This document shows, piece after piece, positions 10,795 through 21,267 of a stretch of DNA of 55,815 nucleotides. Where the stretch lies: NCBI GenBank assembly GCA_003614735.1, contig KZ992453.1, positions 1 to 55,815 of the forward strand, read 5' to 3'. The notes beneath the pieces were generated by a model. That model did no database searches. It was not told the DNA's origin and saw only the letters and a list, made by a program, of their open reading frames with translations. The translations under genes were made by a program, and so were the position numbers. The DNA comes from Thamnocephalis sphaerospora. Lineage: Eukaryota; Zoopagomycota; Zoopagomycetes; Zoopagales; Sigmoideomycetaceae. Position 1 is the first letter of the stretch; every line of letters starts with the position of its first letter.

Positions 10795-12712
10795 ATGGAC
10801 GACTACATGTTTTACACCTTTGGCAACAGCACGCAGGAATCGCGCTCCGAAAACGACAGCGGTGATGCAAAGGCAGCAGATGGCGCCAGTGAAACGTCAG
10901 CCACCGGCGCTGCTGCGCAAACAGCCAGCAGCTGGCGGCCCACTTCCTGGGCCCAGCTGGTACAGACGGTGAAGCAGCAGGTGGGCGTGCATGCTGGTGA
11001 CGGCTATGGGCGACGGCAAAAGACGCGCTAACAACGCATGGCATACAGTCGGAATCGGCGCTTCAGGCCACACGACGTGATTTTGGCGAACTGGCGCGGT
11101 CAGCGCGTCAGGATGCCCAGCTAGGCATAGGATCCCTATCGAGCGGGGTGCGGCAGCTGGCCGTTGGCGTGCAGCAGGCAGCGGGCGCCGCCGCACATAG
11201 TATCGGCGATGTGATCAATGAAACAGCCGGCAGTATGCCGTCTCGCACGGCCAGCGCCACCGAGGCAGCACTGCCGGCCGACTCGGCACACAGTCCGCAG
11301 GACAGCAGTGCGGCTGGCAGCAAGTTTGACCTGCTCACTGGCATGGTGCGCAGCTCCACACGTGCCATCAATAGCGACACAGCTCGCCAGTATGCCGACC
11401 GAGCCACTTCTGGCTGGCAAGAGTTTGTCTCTCAGGTTGGCTCGCTCATTACCTTTGACGATATCCCGGATAGTAGCACGGTACCTGCATCGACTGCCGA
11501 AACATCAAAGGACGCGGGCGTTTCGGATGCAAGCGCAGCCGACGAAACGCCGCAGCGCATCTTGTATGTAGGAGCGTTTGCGACGGTGTATTGACCGCCA
11601 TCTAACCGGTACACGTTGCGCCGTAGTGTTGACCGAAAGGAGGCACGTTTGGCCGCATTGCATAGAAGCAACGACATTTTTCTATCTGATCCAGGGGAAC
11701 GTGATAGTGCCCAAGTACGTGAGCGGTTTGTAGCTTTTCAAGACTTTTTCTCTTCCGAAGCACGGTCGCGTGATATTTCCGACTGGCTATCACGCTATCC
11801 GGAGCTACGCGCACGCATGGTCGACTTGGGTAAGTGCCGATGCCTATGCAGCCGTCGAGTATTTGTAGACGGTCCGAGTAGACAGACGCTGATGACAACT
11901 TTTGTACAGTACCGGTCCAGGTGCCCTATGAGGTCTTTTGGCTACGGTACTGTTTCCGCATTGAGGAGCTGGAGCGAGAGCATGCCCGTCGCGTGCAACT
12001 GCTCAAAGGTGGGTTACATCCGTGCCGAGCCGCTTGAGGCGCTGCTCATGATACTGCGACAGAACTGGACGAACAGCGAGACGATGACGGCTTTAGCTGG
12101 GACATGGATGATCCGCTGGACGAGACGACGCCCAGCATCGCCTCGACCAAAGCGCCTTCATTGGCGCTGCCCAGCGTGGCTACATCGGCGCTTGGCTTGG
12201 CCGACGACTTTTCGGAGATTACCGTCACCACGCCGACCTCACTGCTATCGGATGTCCTGGATCCGCCAACGCAGTCTCTGTCGTCTGACCTAGACTCCTC
12301 GGCGCTGCCTTCGCCGCTAGCGCAGCATGCCTCGGCAGAGGATCGCACGGCCGTCCAAGCCCACATGGCAGCGGTACGTATTCGTGCGTGTGGCCATGCG
12401 TTGGCGCCCTGATGGTGACCACATGGCCTGTGCCCTGCGCAACACGACCGTCCACGCGCGGTGGTCCCCCATGCTGACGACGTGTACGCGCGTTTTTGCT
12501 CTGCTCAGGCCTTGCCAGAAGCCATGGATGCACGTACTAGCCCGGTAGAGTCCGCCTCTACGGTCAGCGTGGACGCCAGCGAGAGCGCCGGCACAGGGAA
12601 CAAAAGTCGCATCCCCGGTGGGAGCCAGCTGGATGAGCTGGTTCAAGCACCAGCGACCACAAAGGCACCCACCGCCAAAGAGGAAGAGGACGAGTGGAGC
12701 GATTGGGAATAG
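10795..12712 (+). CDS. BSD-domain protein (BSDC1/DOS2-like)
   Basis: The ATG in GCAACCATGGAC opens an acidic, Ser/Ala-rich N terminus. An amphipathic helical region follows (QLAVGVQQAAGAAAHSIGDV) and a WQEFVSQVGSLITF block. The BSD domain is split over two exons: RKEARLAAL, DWLSRYPELRARMVDL, then VPYEVFWLRYCFRIEELE with the diagnostic Phe-Trp pair. The C terminus is acidic and ends DEWSDWE, as in many BSD proteins of the BSDC1/SYAP1 type. Introns: GTATGT donor at 11569, GTAAGT near 11831, GTGGGT near 12008, GTACGT near 12374. The BSD fold is found in TFIIH p62, synapse-associated proteins and DOS2. The N-terminal amphipathic repeats favour the membrane-associated group, but cellular role is not established. 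Confidence 0.85.
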
Positions 12713-13712
12713 CCATACGGCGCCATGTACATGTAAGCAGGTTCAATACAGTTGTCGTCGTCCTGCTTGCTGCCGTGTCCCAGCTGCGCTCTACCGTGGA
12801 CCAGTGTCGGCTGCATGCAGCGGCATGGCAATGCTGGTGGTCTCAGCGCATGGCCGTCGTCGCTTGTTGCCGTCTGCGCCATGCCTCTGGGTGTGACTGT
12901 CGGCTGAGGTGGAAATCTTTCCGCTTTTGTGCCCTACAGGCCATCATGGCTGCTGCTGCTGCTGCCTTGGCCAGCAAAGTGGGTAGCCATGGCTCGGAAG
13001 GTAGGTGCATGCTGGCATCCGCTTGCGCGCGTGTGCCCATCGGGTCGCGCGTGCCTTGAGTATGTGAGTGTGAGTGTGTGGGTCCTTGGTGTCGCACGGT
13101 GGGCGTGTCCACCTCAAGCCGTGCATGCGGTGACCATTAGCCGGCTACTTTAATTTGTCGTCTGCTGTCCTCCTGCTCTCCTGCTTGCTTATGCGTTCGT
13201 ACGCCCCTCGCTGCTCCCGTTTCGTCTTCTCCAAACTCCTACAACGCCTCCTCTTGCTGGGTGTATGCACTTGGTTTTCACGTCTACAACCTTTTCAAGC
13301 CACCGGCCTGCCATTGAGCCTGCTAGTCCCCGCTTCATACACATTTTCGCTTCTTTTCTCTGTTGGCTGGGCTTCATTGCGGCCGTTCCGCTCGCGCTCC
13401 CGTTTGGTCGCTTTCTGAGGCGGTTTCCTGTTTTGTCAACAGAGCAGACCAGCTGCTGCGGTGTGCCTACCGTGTCCGTTCTCCTGCCGCGTACTGCCTC
13501 TTTCGCTTGCTCTGCCCCACAGGTGGCCTTGGCCGTGCTTGTTGTCGAATATATACTCGCAAGAATTCGCAGTGCTTGCGGCGTGGCCCCTTGTCCTTGA
13601 CGCGTTCCGCCCGCCACCTTTGAGTCTCCGTCTCGCTGCCATTCATCATCTGCTCGACTCCGACGCCCCGCCTTTTCTACCCTATCTCTCTCTCTCTCTC
13701 TCGCTCTCTGTC
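12713..13712. promoter_or_regulatory. Intergenic region upstream of the TBC gene
   Basis: One kilobase between two plus-strand genes. It holds a (GCT)n run at 12949-12966, a GT-rich stretch near 13055-13085, and an increasingly pyrimidine-rich second half that ends in a CT repeat directly before the next ATG. ORFs present are compositionally biased and unconvincing. Confidence 0.4.
13685..13710 (+). repeat. (CT)n tract immediately before the TBC start codon
   Basis: The CT repeat ends two bases before the ATG at 13713, so it is almost certainly core promoter or 5' UTR. Confidence 0.85.
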
Positions 13713-16035
13713 ATGTCGTCGGTCGCCACTACCGCTACGCCCGCGGATGTGACCGCAAAGGCACACCTCAATGTAACTACTGGGCGGTCACATGGCACGT
13801 CCACTTTGACCCCGCCACCTGTCCTGCGATTCCCCGGAGCCGGAGAGGCGCTGGATGCCGCCGACGCGATTCCGGCGGCAGCGCTGACGGGCGCCGGCAA
13901 GGAAACGGACATGGAGGACACGGACGAGGAAAGCATGCCAGTGACGCCCGAGCCAGGTCGAAGCGCCAGTGAACTGTGCGTTTCAGCGCCACGCCCGCCG
14001 CTAAGCCCGACCAGCGCAGAAGCAGGTGGAGACGCGGCATTGCCGTTTCCAAGGCGTCGTCGCGCGGGTAACCCTCCGCCACGTCCCTCGGCCGAACTCT
14101 CGGCGCCGCCCTCTCCCATCGTGGAAAGCGTCGCGCTAGCTAGCGACGGCAAGACCAGCACTGGTCTGCGACGCTCGTTGCTGGATCTGCCGCATAATGT
14201 CGGTTCGCATCTCGTCAGTTTGATGCCGCGGCCAATGATAACGCGTTCGCCCAGTGAGGGTGGCATGCTGTTTCGCATGCGTAATGCACGCTCCCATTCG
14301 GACCTACGCTCCGCCAGCCTGGCGAGTATGCAAGCGAACGCCAAACCGCTGCGCGTGCCAAGCGTGGGTGCATCAAAGACGGGCCGTGCGAGTGGACATC
14401 GCAAGAAGCGCACCAACGGCAGCACATCGTCCAGCGGTCGCGCTTCAACGACAAACGCTCACGAGGATGAGGCGCAGGTGGAGCGTGATATGTACGGCTT
14501 CCGCAAGGGAAATCAACATTTGTCGCTCGCGGAAATTCAAAAGTTTGAGGTCGAGTATGCGCCTACCATGCAGCGGCGTCGTGAGAAATGGGATGCACTG
14601 TTGCGCGAGTACAGCAATGGACAACTGCCGCCGCTCTCATCCAAAGGTAAGTGTGTGTTGTAGTGGTAGCAGCAGCAGCAGCAGCAGTAGTGTATGCGTG
14701 TGATGCACTGCTAACATGTCCTCCTACAATCACTCTAGTACGGCGCTTTATTCGAAAGGGCATTCCGCCTCACCTGCGTGGCCAGGTAAGTCTGGGAGGC
14801 CGGTGGTATGGTGATTGGCGCATGAACGCTCACCATCGTGGCAACCTGTACGTCATGGCGGACTTAGTGCTGGCTTCACTATAGCGGAGCCATGGAATAC
14901 ATGAAGAAAAACCGTGGTCGCTATCAGCAGCTGGTGGCGCTCTCATCGGATCGCAAGTATCGTGAGCACCGGGATCTGATTGAACGCGGTAAGTTGCCGG
15001 CGCGCATGATCGGCCCGACGACAGCGACGGCCGATGGTCATACTCACACGCCGTGTATGGTGCTCTGGTTAGATCTTCACCGCACATTTCCCGAAAACAT
15101 CCAGTTCACCTCGGCTGCGCCATCCACGCTGGTGCGAGTCGGTAGCACCAGCAGCTCGAGTACGACGGGCGAGCGCAAGGAGCGGCGTGCTAGTCCGGTG
15201 ACGTCTCGTTTCCGGCAGCAGCCGACCAGCTCCACCGTGCCCATTCTCCAGCAGCTGCGGCGTGTGCTGACGGCGTTTGCCGTGCGCTGTCCCAGCGTGG
15301 GCTACTGCCAGTCGCTCAACTATGTTGTCGGCCTGTTGCTGCTGTTCATGTCGGAGGAAGAGGCGTTCTGGATGCTGTGCACGATTGTCGAGCGCATCAT
15401 GCCCGAAGGCATGTACGGCGTGAAGATGGAGGGCGTCACGGTGGACCAGGAGGTGTTGATGCGGCTGCTGGAGGAGCGTATGCCGGCCATCGGCCACCGC
15501 CTCAGCCGTGACAGCGCTGAGGCTGGCGCGCCGCCCGTCACGTTCGTCACCAGCCACTGGTTCCTGACGCTGTTTGTCGACGTCCTGCCCGTGGAAAGCA
15601 ATCTGCGCGTATGGGACTGCCTGTTCTTGGAGGGGAGCGAGGTGCTCTTCCGCGTGGCCTTGACGCTGTTCAAGATGCACGAGCAGCAGATCTGCGCCAT
15701 CGACGACCCGCTGGAGCTGTTCCAGTATCTGCAGAATATGCCCAAGCGCATCGTCAACTGCCACTGGCTTATGGAGGTAGGTCGGCACAGGGCACAGCCG
15801 ACGCGGGCCGCTGCCCCAATTCGGCGCTAATGATATCCATGTGCCGCGGGCAACCTAGAATTGCTTCCGCAAGTACACCAGCATGACCCATGTCAATGCA
15901 AAGGAGCTGGAACGGCGGCGCAAGCACGCACGCGACGTCACACTGCGGCGCCTGTCCACCACCACCTCGGCCGCGGCCGAGCCAGCACCAGCACCTACAC
16001 GAGGCGAAAGCGTGGCAGCGCTTTTCCGGCTCTAG
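13713..16035 (+). CDS. TBC-domain Rab GTPase-activating protein
   Basis: The first 300 residues are disordered, rich in Ser/Pro and basic patches. The TBC domain then runs over several exons: FIRKGIPPHLRGQ, CWLHYSGAMEYMKKNRGRYQ, the arginine-finger motif IERDLHRTFPEN, and the glutamine-finger motif GYCQSLNYVVGLLL. It continues with MYGVKMEGVTVDQEVL, HWFLTLFVDVLPVE and RVWDCLFLEG. Both catalytic fingers (Arg and Gln) are intact, so it should be an active Rab-GAP of the GYP2/TBC1D2-like kind; the target Rab is unknown. An insert of about 40 Ser/Thr-rich residues separates the arginine finger from the next helix. The acceptor at CGGACTTAG (near 14860) rather than ACTATAG gives the conserved Trp. 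The last exon adds a basic helix and stops with TAG at 16033-16035. Total about 700 residues. Confidence 0.88.
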
Positions 16036-17398
16036 ACATGGCCGACTCGACCGGGGCGTTGACTGGTTCCTGCATCTGCACCTGCACCTGCACCTGCGCC
16101 CGTGGTCCACTTCGTTTTACGCTATCATTGGCGCCATCCGGCGACGCCATTCCTTCTCTGTGTTTATACCTAGTATCTCTGTATTGGCATATCCGTCGCT
16201 TGCTTGTGCTTGTGGAGGCCCTTTGAGTGGGGCTGCATCTTATGACCGCGGTATGCGCGTACAAGCGAGGCCTATCCGCCGAGAACAAATACCCTTACGG
16301 CTACCACCACCTATCTATCGATGCATCCGCTCGGTGCATGCGCGCTCCGCACGTCGCTGGCGTGTGGTGCGCCACTTGGCCGCTGTATCTTTTTCTTTTT
16401 ACTTTTACATATACCTTCCGGCCGTACGTTGCTGACGGAGGCCGTATCTCACCTGACGATGGTGTCTGTGCGCAGCCCTGTCATCGTTTGGATGTGGATG
16501 GTTTGTCCGGGATCACCTACTCCGCTCACGGATATGCGACGCAAGGTGCAAGCGTCCGACCGTAGCGGCGTACGTGTTGGGATGGCGGTATCGGCAGTAT
16601 GCATGGGCGCTGCTGCATGAGCCGTTTCGGCCAGAAAAAGACAGAATAGCCGATGCCGTTTTGGATGACGAACCTTGGTGATGATGATGATACTGCTGGT
16701 GATGATGACGACGACTGCCTTGCTGTCCACATGGTACCGAGCGGACAGCAGGACGTCGTCATCTGCCGTGCGGTCGGCAGGAGAACGTGAGGCCATGCGA
16801 TGGCGCTGCACGACGGTTGGCTCGTTGTGCGGAGATGCCGTGTTGTTTGTTGATATCAGCTGTAGCAACTGCGGCTGTGGCTCCCATCACACACTATGGC
16901 GACAATGGCAGCCGCAGTCGTCGCCTTTTTCCTTCACGTGCTGGCCGCATTTGCTTTCACGCGCTCCGTCGTGAATTATCTTTTTGCCACCACACATCTT
17001 GCGCGCCTGATAAACGTACGCCCCAACTTGGCCGCCTTAGTTCCCCAATTTCTCCTGGCGATGAACAGTCGCACGTTGCTATAAAGCGCCTGCCAGTGCC
17101 GCCACCTTGACCGTCGCTCCATTATTTGTTGCTTTTTCCGCATCGCCTTTCTCTTGTTGTGTTCGCCCCCTTCTGCATCGTATTTCTCAGCCACATTGGC
17201 TGCCTACCTCTTTAAGTGCCGCTATCAGCTGGCCACGGTGGGCACTGCCGACTTTTTCCGTCTTGCACGAGTGTCCTGTTGCCTCTCTGCGGTTGCTCCG
17301 TAAACACCGCCAAAGCTTCTATTGCTAGACCCCCGTTACGAACCTAACGTTGGTCGGCCGTACACGTTGCACATCGCCTGTTACGCACACCAACCAGC
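16036..17398. other. Long intergenic region, no recognised gene
   Basis: It contains an ACCTGC hexamer repeat (16071-16100) and GAT-rich sequence near 16676-16715. A 62-codon ORF at 16896-17084 starts MATMAAAVVAFFLHVL and is hydrophobic, but has no other support. The last 300 bases are C/T-rich and probably carry the promoter of the gene at 17399. Confidence 0.4.
16071..16100 (+). repeat. ACCTGC hexanucleotide repeat
   Basis: Four to five imperfect tandem copies of CTGCAC/ACCTGC, just after the TBC stop codon. Confidence 0.75.
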
Positions 17399-18777
17399 AT
17401 GGCCTCGCTGCGAGGTGCCGTTAGCCAATTGTTTCACCGTCCGCGCTCTGCAAAGTCCACAGGGCCGGATGACGCCACAAAAAAGTCGGCCGGAGCACAG
17501 GAGACGTCCGGCTTCAGTGTTCTCGATCCCACTGGCGGTATCACTGCGGCCGCAGGGATGGTGAGCAAGCTCGTAGGCAGTGTCCACAGCAGTGTCTACA
17601 GCAACCACGACGATGGATACGAAACGTCGAGCATTGCTAGCACCGAGCCACCGCCATACGATGAGCTTGATGACACCGACACGATCATCGGCCATAGCGA
17701 ACTGTGTGGTGCGCCACTGTCGCCTAGCGATCTCTACGAAGCTGCCTCTCGTCTGAGCCGTGCAGCTGAGGCTGCTTCGCGTGGTGATGTTGACGTGGCC
17801 CAGCTGCAGTATCGCGCTGCACTCTCCAGCACTCTGTCAGCTGCTCGTGGTAGGTTTCCGTCGAGTTTGGTCTAAACGACCTGGCGCTTACATTGCTGTG
17901 CTTAGATGATGAGGGTGCTTGGAATCCGTGTGCCATCAACACGCTGCAGGAGTCGCTTGGCCCAGCGCCCATGATGGCCGAGCCGATGCTTCGGTCCTCC
18001 AACAACTCGTCCTCCAGCAATCTGTCTACCAGCAGCACCATCTTTGCCGACACTCCGGCCTCAAGTGTACACGGCAGCAGCACGCCACAGGAGATGCCTG
18101 CCGAGGAAAAGGCCGAGAGTCCGAACTTTACGGCTGCTGAGCAGGTTTCGCTTGCTCAGGCTATCATGAATGCGCTGATTGCTGGTGCCATCTTCCTGCG
18201 TCAGTCGCCCATTCCTGATGCATGCCAGGAGTTTATCCTCTTCATGTGGCACTCGATGGTGCGTCTGGATGCCAAGTTCCATCTGCGCGAGTACTTTATC
18301 CAGTTTACCATGGGTGCACTGCGCTTTGGCGTGGAGCTGGACCGCAAGTACAACATTGTTGCACACGTTAGCCGGATTACTGCCAATGCTATCAGTGCAC
18401 TGGCCAGGACAGTTGACGCTTACAATGCCGCCACGCCCTATCGGGATATTAAGAAGCAACAGCAGCAGTGGCAACAGCAGCAGCAGCAACAACAGCAACA
18501 ACAACAACAACAGCAGCAACAACAGTGGCAGCAGCAGCAACAGCAGCAGCAGCAGCAGCAGCGACTGTATCAGCAGCAGCAGTATCAGCAGAAGTTGTAC
18601 CAGCAACAGCAGCAGCAGCAACAGTACCAGCAGCTTTATCAGCAGCTTCTGCTACAGCAGCAGTTGGAGCAAAAGTTGCAGCAACAGCAGCAGCAGCAAC
18701 AGTTCCAACAGCAGCAGCAACAGCAGCAGACGTCGTGGTGGAGCAAGATCAGCATGCCCATGGCTGCCAGAGCCTAA
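17399..18777 (+). CDS. PPxY / MIT-like helical protein with C-terminal polyglutamine tract
   Basis: Two exons (17399-17849, 17906-18777) encode 440 residues. Visible parts in order: basic N terminus; Gly/Ala-rich amphipathic stretch GGITAAAGMVSKLVGSV; a PPPY motif (residues 84-87) of the type bound by WW domains of Nedd4-family ligases; an MIT-like helix region (108-150, DLYEAASRLSRAAEAA, then AQLQYRAALSSTL); a Ser-rich linker; a conserved-looking helical domain (about 240-330, QEFILFMWHSMVRLDAKFHL); then a tract of roughly 95 residues that is mostly Gln with regular Trp, Tyr, Leu and Phe, ending TSWWSKISMP. PPxY plus MIT recalls spartin, which acts on lipid droplets and endosomes, but the senescence domain is not obvious. 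I do not recognise the helical domain. The gene is real; its function is unknown. Confidence 0.75.
18454..18740 (+). repeat. CAG/CAA-rich repeat coding polyglutamine
   Basis: Mixed CAG and CAA codons, interrupted by TGG, TAT/TAC, TTG and TTC codons. The codon mixture shows selection at the protein level rather than pure CAG slippage. Confidence 0.95.
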
Positions 18778-19084
18778 GTGTCTGCCCGACAGGCATTTTT
18801 GCCCTGTAAGCTTTACCTCTATCAGTCTTGTCTTATCCTATTAGTATGCGCTTAGGATTGCATCGCCTTGTCTTTGGCGCTCAGGGCTCTTTCGTTACAT
18901 TGTCTATGTTAGCCTCCACTCTGCCGTCCTCTTATCCTACGACCGGCACTGTCTTTGCTGCGATCGATGGTTTGTCTTTCCCGTCGGCTGCCTTTTGAAT
19001 TATAAATCCGACATGGTGATAACAGTTTGGGGATGGGAGCCTGTGTTTTTGGCGAATTCGTTTACACATTCTTTCTTTTCAGCC
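18778..19084. promoter_or_regulatory. Intergenic region upstream of the aldo-keto reductase
   Basis: About 300 bases with no ORF of interest; it must contain the polyQ gene terminator and the reductase promoter. TTGAATTATAAATCCG near 18995-19010 includes a TATAAAT-like element about 80 bases before the ATG. Confidence 0.4.
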
Positions 19085-20262
19085 ATGGTGCTTGCCCTCC
19101 ACACAGACACGGACCAGGACACATTCCCCACGTTCTGCTTTGGCGCTGGCGTGTTCAGCGGTGCCTACAGCCCTGTCGTTGAGGCAGAGTCGCACGCTGC
19201 AGTACGCCGCGCGCTAGACCGAGGCGTACAGTTGTTTGATACTTCGCCATATTATGGCGAAAGTGAACGCGTGCTGGGCGACGCGCTTCGTCACGCGGCC
19301 AATGCCTATCCTCGCCAAACCTACCGGATATCCACCAAGATTGGACGATATGGACTGCTGCGGCGCGATTTCGACTATAGCGCTGAGCGTGTGCGTGCCA
19401 GTGTAGCCGAGAGCCTGCGCCGTCTGGGTACCGACTACTTGGACATTGTTTTCTGCCATGATGTCGAGTTTGTCGACGAAGAGATGGTACTGGATCAGGC
19501 TTTGCCCGCGCTGTTTGAGCTCAAGGTAAGTTCGATAGCAGCGCCAACTTGCTAGCCATCATGCAACGCTAACCTAGTTGCGGACGCAGGACAAGGGTGT
19601 CATTCGCATGGTGGGCATTAGTGGTGAGTCGGTATCAAGCAGGGTGCAATCCATGGCAAGGACTTGTCGACGCTAATATACACGCGATAACAGGCTATCC
19701 GCTAGAGGTGCTACTGCGCATTGCCGAAGCACAGGCAGCACGGGGCCGGCCGCTGGACATCCTGCTTAGCTACTGCCACTACACGCTACAAAACACGCGG
19801 CTGGCCGAGTATACACCGCGCTTCCGGGCAGCTGGTATCCGCCGCCTGCTCAACGCATCGCCCTTGTCGATGGGCTTGCTCCGCGATGCAGACGCGCCAG
19901 CTTGGCATCCAGTGGGCGCGCAAATGCGAGAGGTAGTGGCCGAATGTGCGCGTCTGTGTCGCGAACGTGGTCGTCACCTTGCGGACCTCGCGCTGCAGTA
20001 TGCAATGGCGTATACCGGTGCCGACGCTATCGTCGTCGGCTGCAGCACGCCCAAGGAGGTGGACTGTGCACTGGCGCAATTTCGCGCAACACGACATACA
20101 AGCGAGTATGCTCTGCCCAAGAGCGCGTCATCGGAGGAGCGTGCTAGTGAAGAGACAAGGATGGCGACCACAAGCGTAGACCAGGAGCTGCTGGAGACTG
20201 TGCTCGCCGTGCTGGCACCGTATCGCGATTACTCTTGGCCATCGCCGCCCGCCGATGCGTAG
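19085..20262 (+). CDS. ARA2: Aldo-keto reductase, ARA2 / L-galactose dehydrogenase type
   Basis: NAD-dependent sugar dehydrogenase family. Fungal ARA2 oxidises D-arabinose to its lactone on the way to D-erythroascorbate; the plant relative oxidises L-galactose for vitamin C. Three exons (19085-19525, 19590-19623, 19694-20262) give 347 residues, a normal length. Catalytic residues are visible: Asp and Tyr in FDTSPYYGESERVLGDAL, Lys in ISTKIGRYG, and His in FCHDVEF. GISGYPLEVLLRI, split over an intron, and ILLSYCHYTL are typical of this subgroup. The nucleotide-binding region reads AIVVGCSTPKEV. The reading frame open further upstream (from 18995) is probably not translated; the ATG at 19085 (AGCCATGGTG) matches the family start. 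The substrate, arabinose or galactose, is inferred from fungal context. Confidence 0.9.
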
Positions 20263-20332
20263 CTTGATCAGTAGCAAAGACATGGCGTAGGCACTGCCAA
20301 TAAGGAATGGTCTATTGATCGATCGCACCGCC

Positions 20333-21083
20333 CTAATACGCGTCCTTTCTACCGTCAGTCTGCCTAGTGCGCGGTGGTTTGATGCGGTTGCGCTCCTTGG
20401 ATGTATCGCCGGATGTTGCAGACTGGCGCCCAGCTGCCTTCCTATCGGCAACGGTCGGCATCGTAGATGAGTGCGCCTTTAGTCCATCCTTGGTGCTAGA
20501 TGTCGAACTGCCCGGGCCGGCATCCTCATCGCCGAAAATGCGCCGCCGTGCTTCGTCATATGCACGCTGCCGATGATCCAGCGTCATCGTCGGTGTTTTA
20601 GCGCCAGCGCCGGCGGGTGCTGATCGGCCGCGTGGTTGGTCTGTCGGCCTGCGCAAAAGCTTCACCTGCACGGGCCACATTGCTTAGACCACCGGCTACT
20701 AGGCAGTGTTGCGCACTACCTTTGCCAGCTACAAGGTGTGCTTACCTCGGGCGTATACTGTGTAGCACGCTCATCCTGATAGACGACGGTGTACCGCTCT
20801 CCGCGATTCCTAGCGTGATGTGTCGCATACTAAGCGTTTCGTGCAAATGTCTGATGCGACGGACGCACAGCACCGCCGCTGGCGGCACTTGCTTGCTTAC
20901 GCCTCTTCCCAAAGCCTCCGATTCTGCTCGTGCTCTGCGATGAGTCCTGGTATGGGCTTGGGATCAAGCTGGCGGCGGTTTAGCCGGTCAGCTAGGCGCT
21001 GGCACCTGCGCTATGGCGATGCTACCTACCCCGGCATCCGCAGCAGCCTCCCAGTCGTCGAAGCAGTCGTCTGCGCTGTTCAT
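20333..21083 (-). CDS. SUZ-domain protein, SZRD1-like
   Basis: A small four-exon gene that no single ORF shows whole. The ATG at 21083 gives MNSADDCFDDWEAAADAG, matching the acidic WEEAADSG start of SZRD1. Then a helix EHEQNRRLWEEA, a short exon (20746-20809) reading ERYTVVYQDERATQYTPE, and the last exon (20333-20665) beginning VKLLRRPTDQPRG. The SUZ core is RAYDEARRRIFGDED, equivalent to YAEARKRILG. The tail is basic and ends DGRKDAY. SUZ domains bind RNA or nuclear-envelope-associated factors; SZRD1 itself is poorly characterised. About 170 residues. The first intron junction is ambiguous between two nearby donors. It converges on the reductase with only 70 bases between stops and is divergent from the SRP receptor. 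Confidence 0.8.
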
Positions 21084-21267
21084 GCTGCGTGTCTGCAGGA
21101 GGCGTGGAGAAAGGAGAATGGCGGCTATCGTCGTAATACCCTACGGCAGGTGCCTTGTGCATTTGTTCAGGCGCCTCTTGTCCGCGCCAGACATGCCGTG
21201 GTCACTACATGGTCAGCCATTGCTACCTCTTTCTCTTACGTTCGACCTGCCTACACGCCACGCCATC
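21084..21267. promoter_or_regulatory. Compact bidirectional promoter (SZRD1-like / SRP receptor alpha)
   Basis: Only 184 bases separate the two divergent ATGs, so both transcripts must start within or share this region. The part nearest the SRP receptor is T/C-rich (TACCTCTTTCTCTTACG). Confidence 0.6.

Noticed and set aside
16449-16868. Minus-strand ORF of 139 codons
   Set aside because: Low-complexity Ile/Ser runs come from the GAT repeat; no recognisable domain or good start context.
16896-17084. 62-codon hydrophobic ORF starting MATMAAAVVAFFLHVL
   Set aside because: ATG-started and membrane-like, but short, without splice or neighbour support, and similar ORFs arise by chance in GC-rich DNA.
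18061-18621. Minus-strand poly-leucine ORF opposite the polyQ gene
   Set aside because: It is the reverse complement of the CAG/CAA tract; the sense strand carries a convincing gene.
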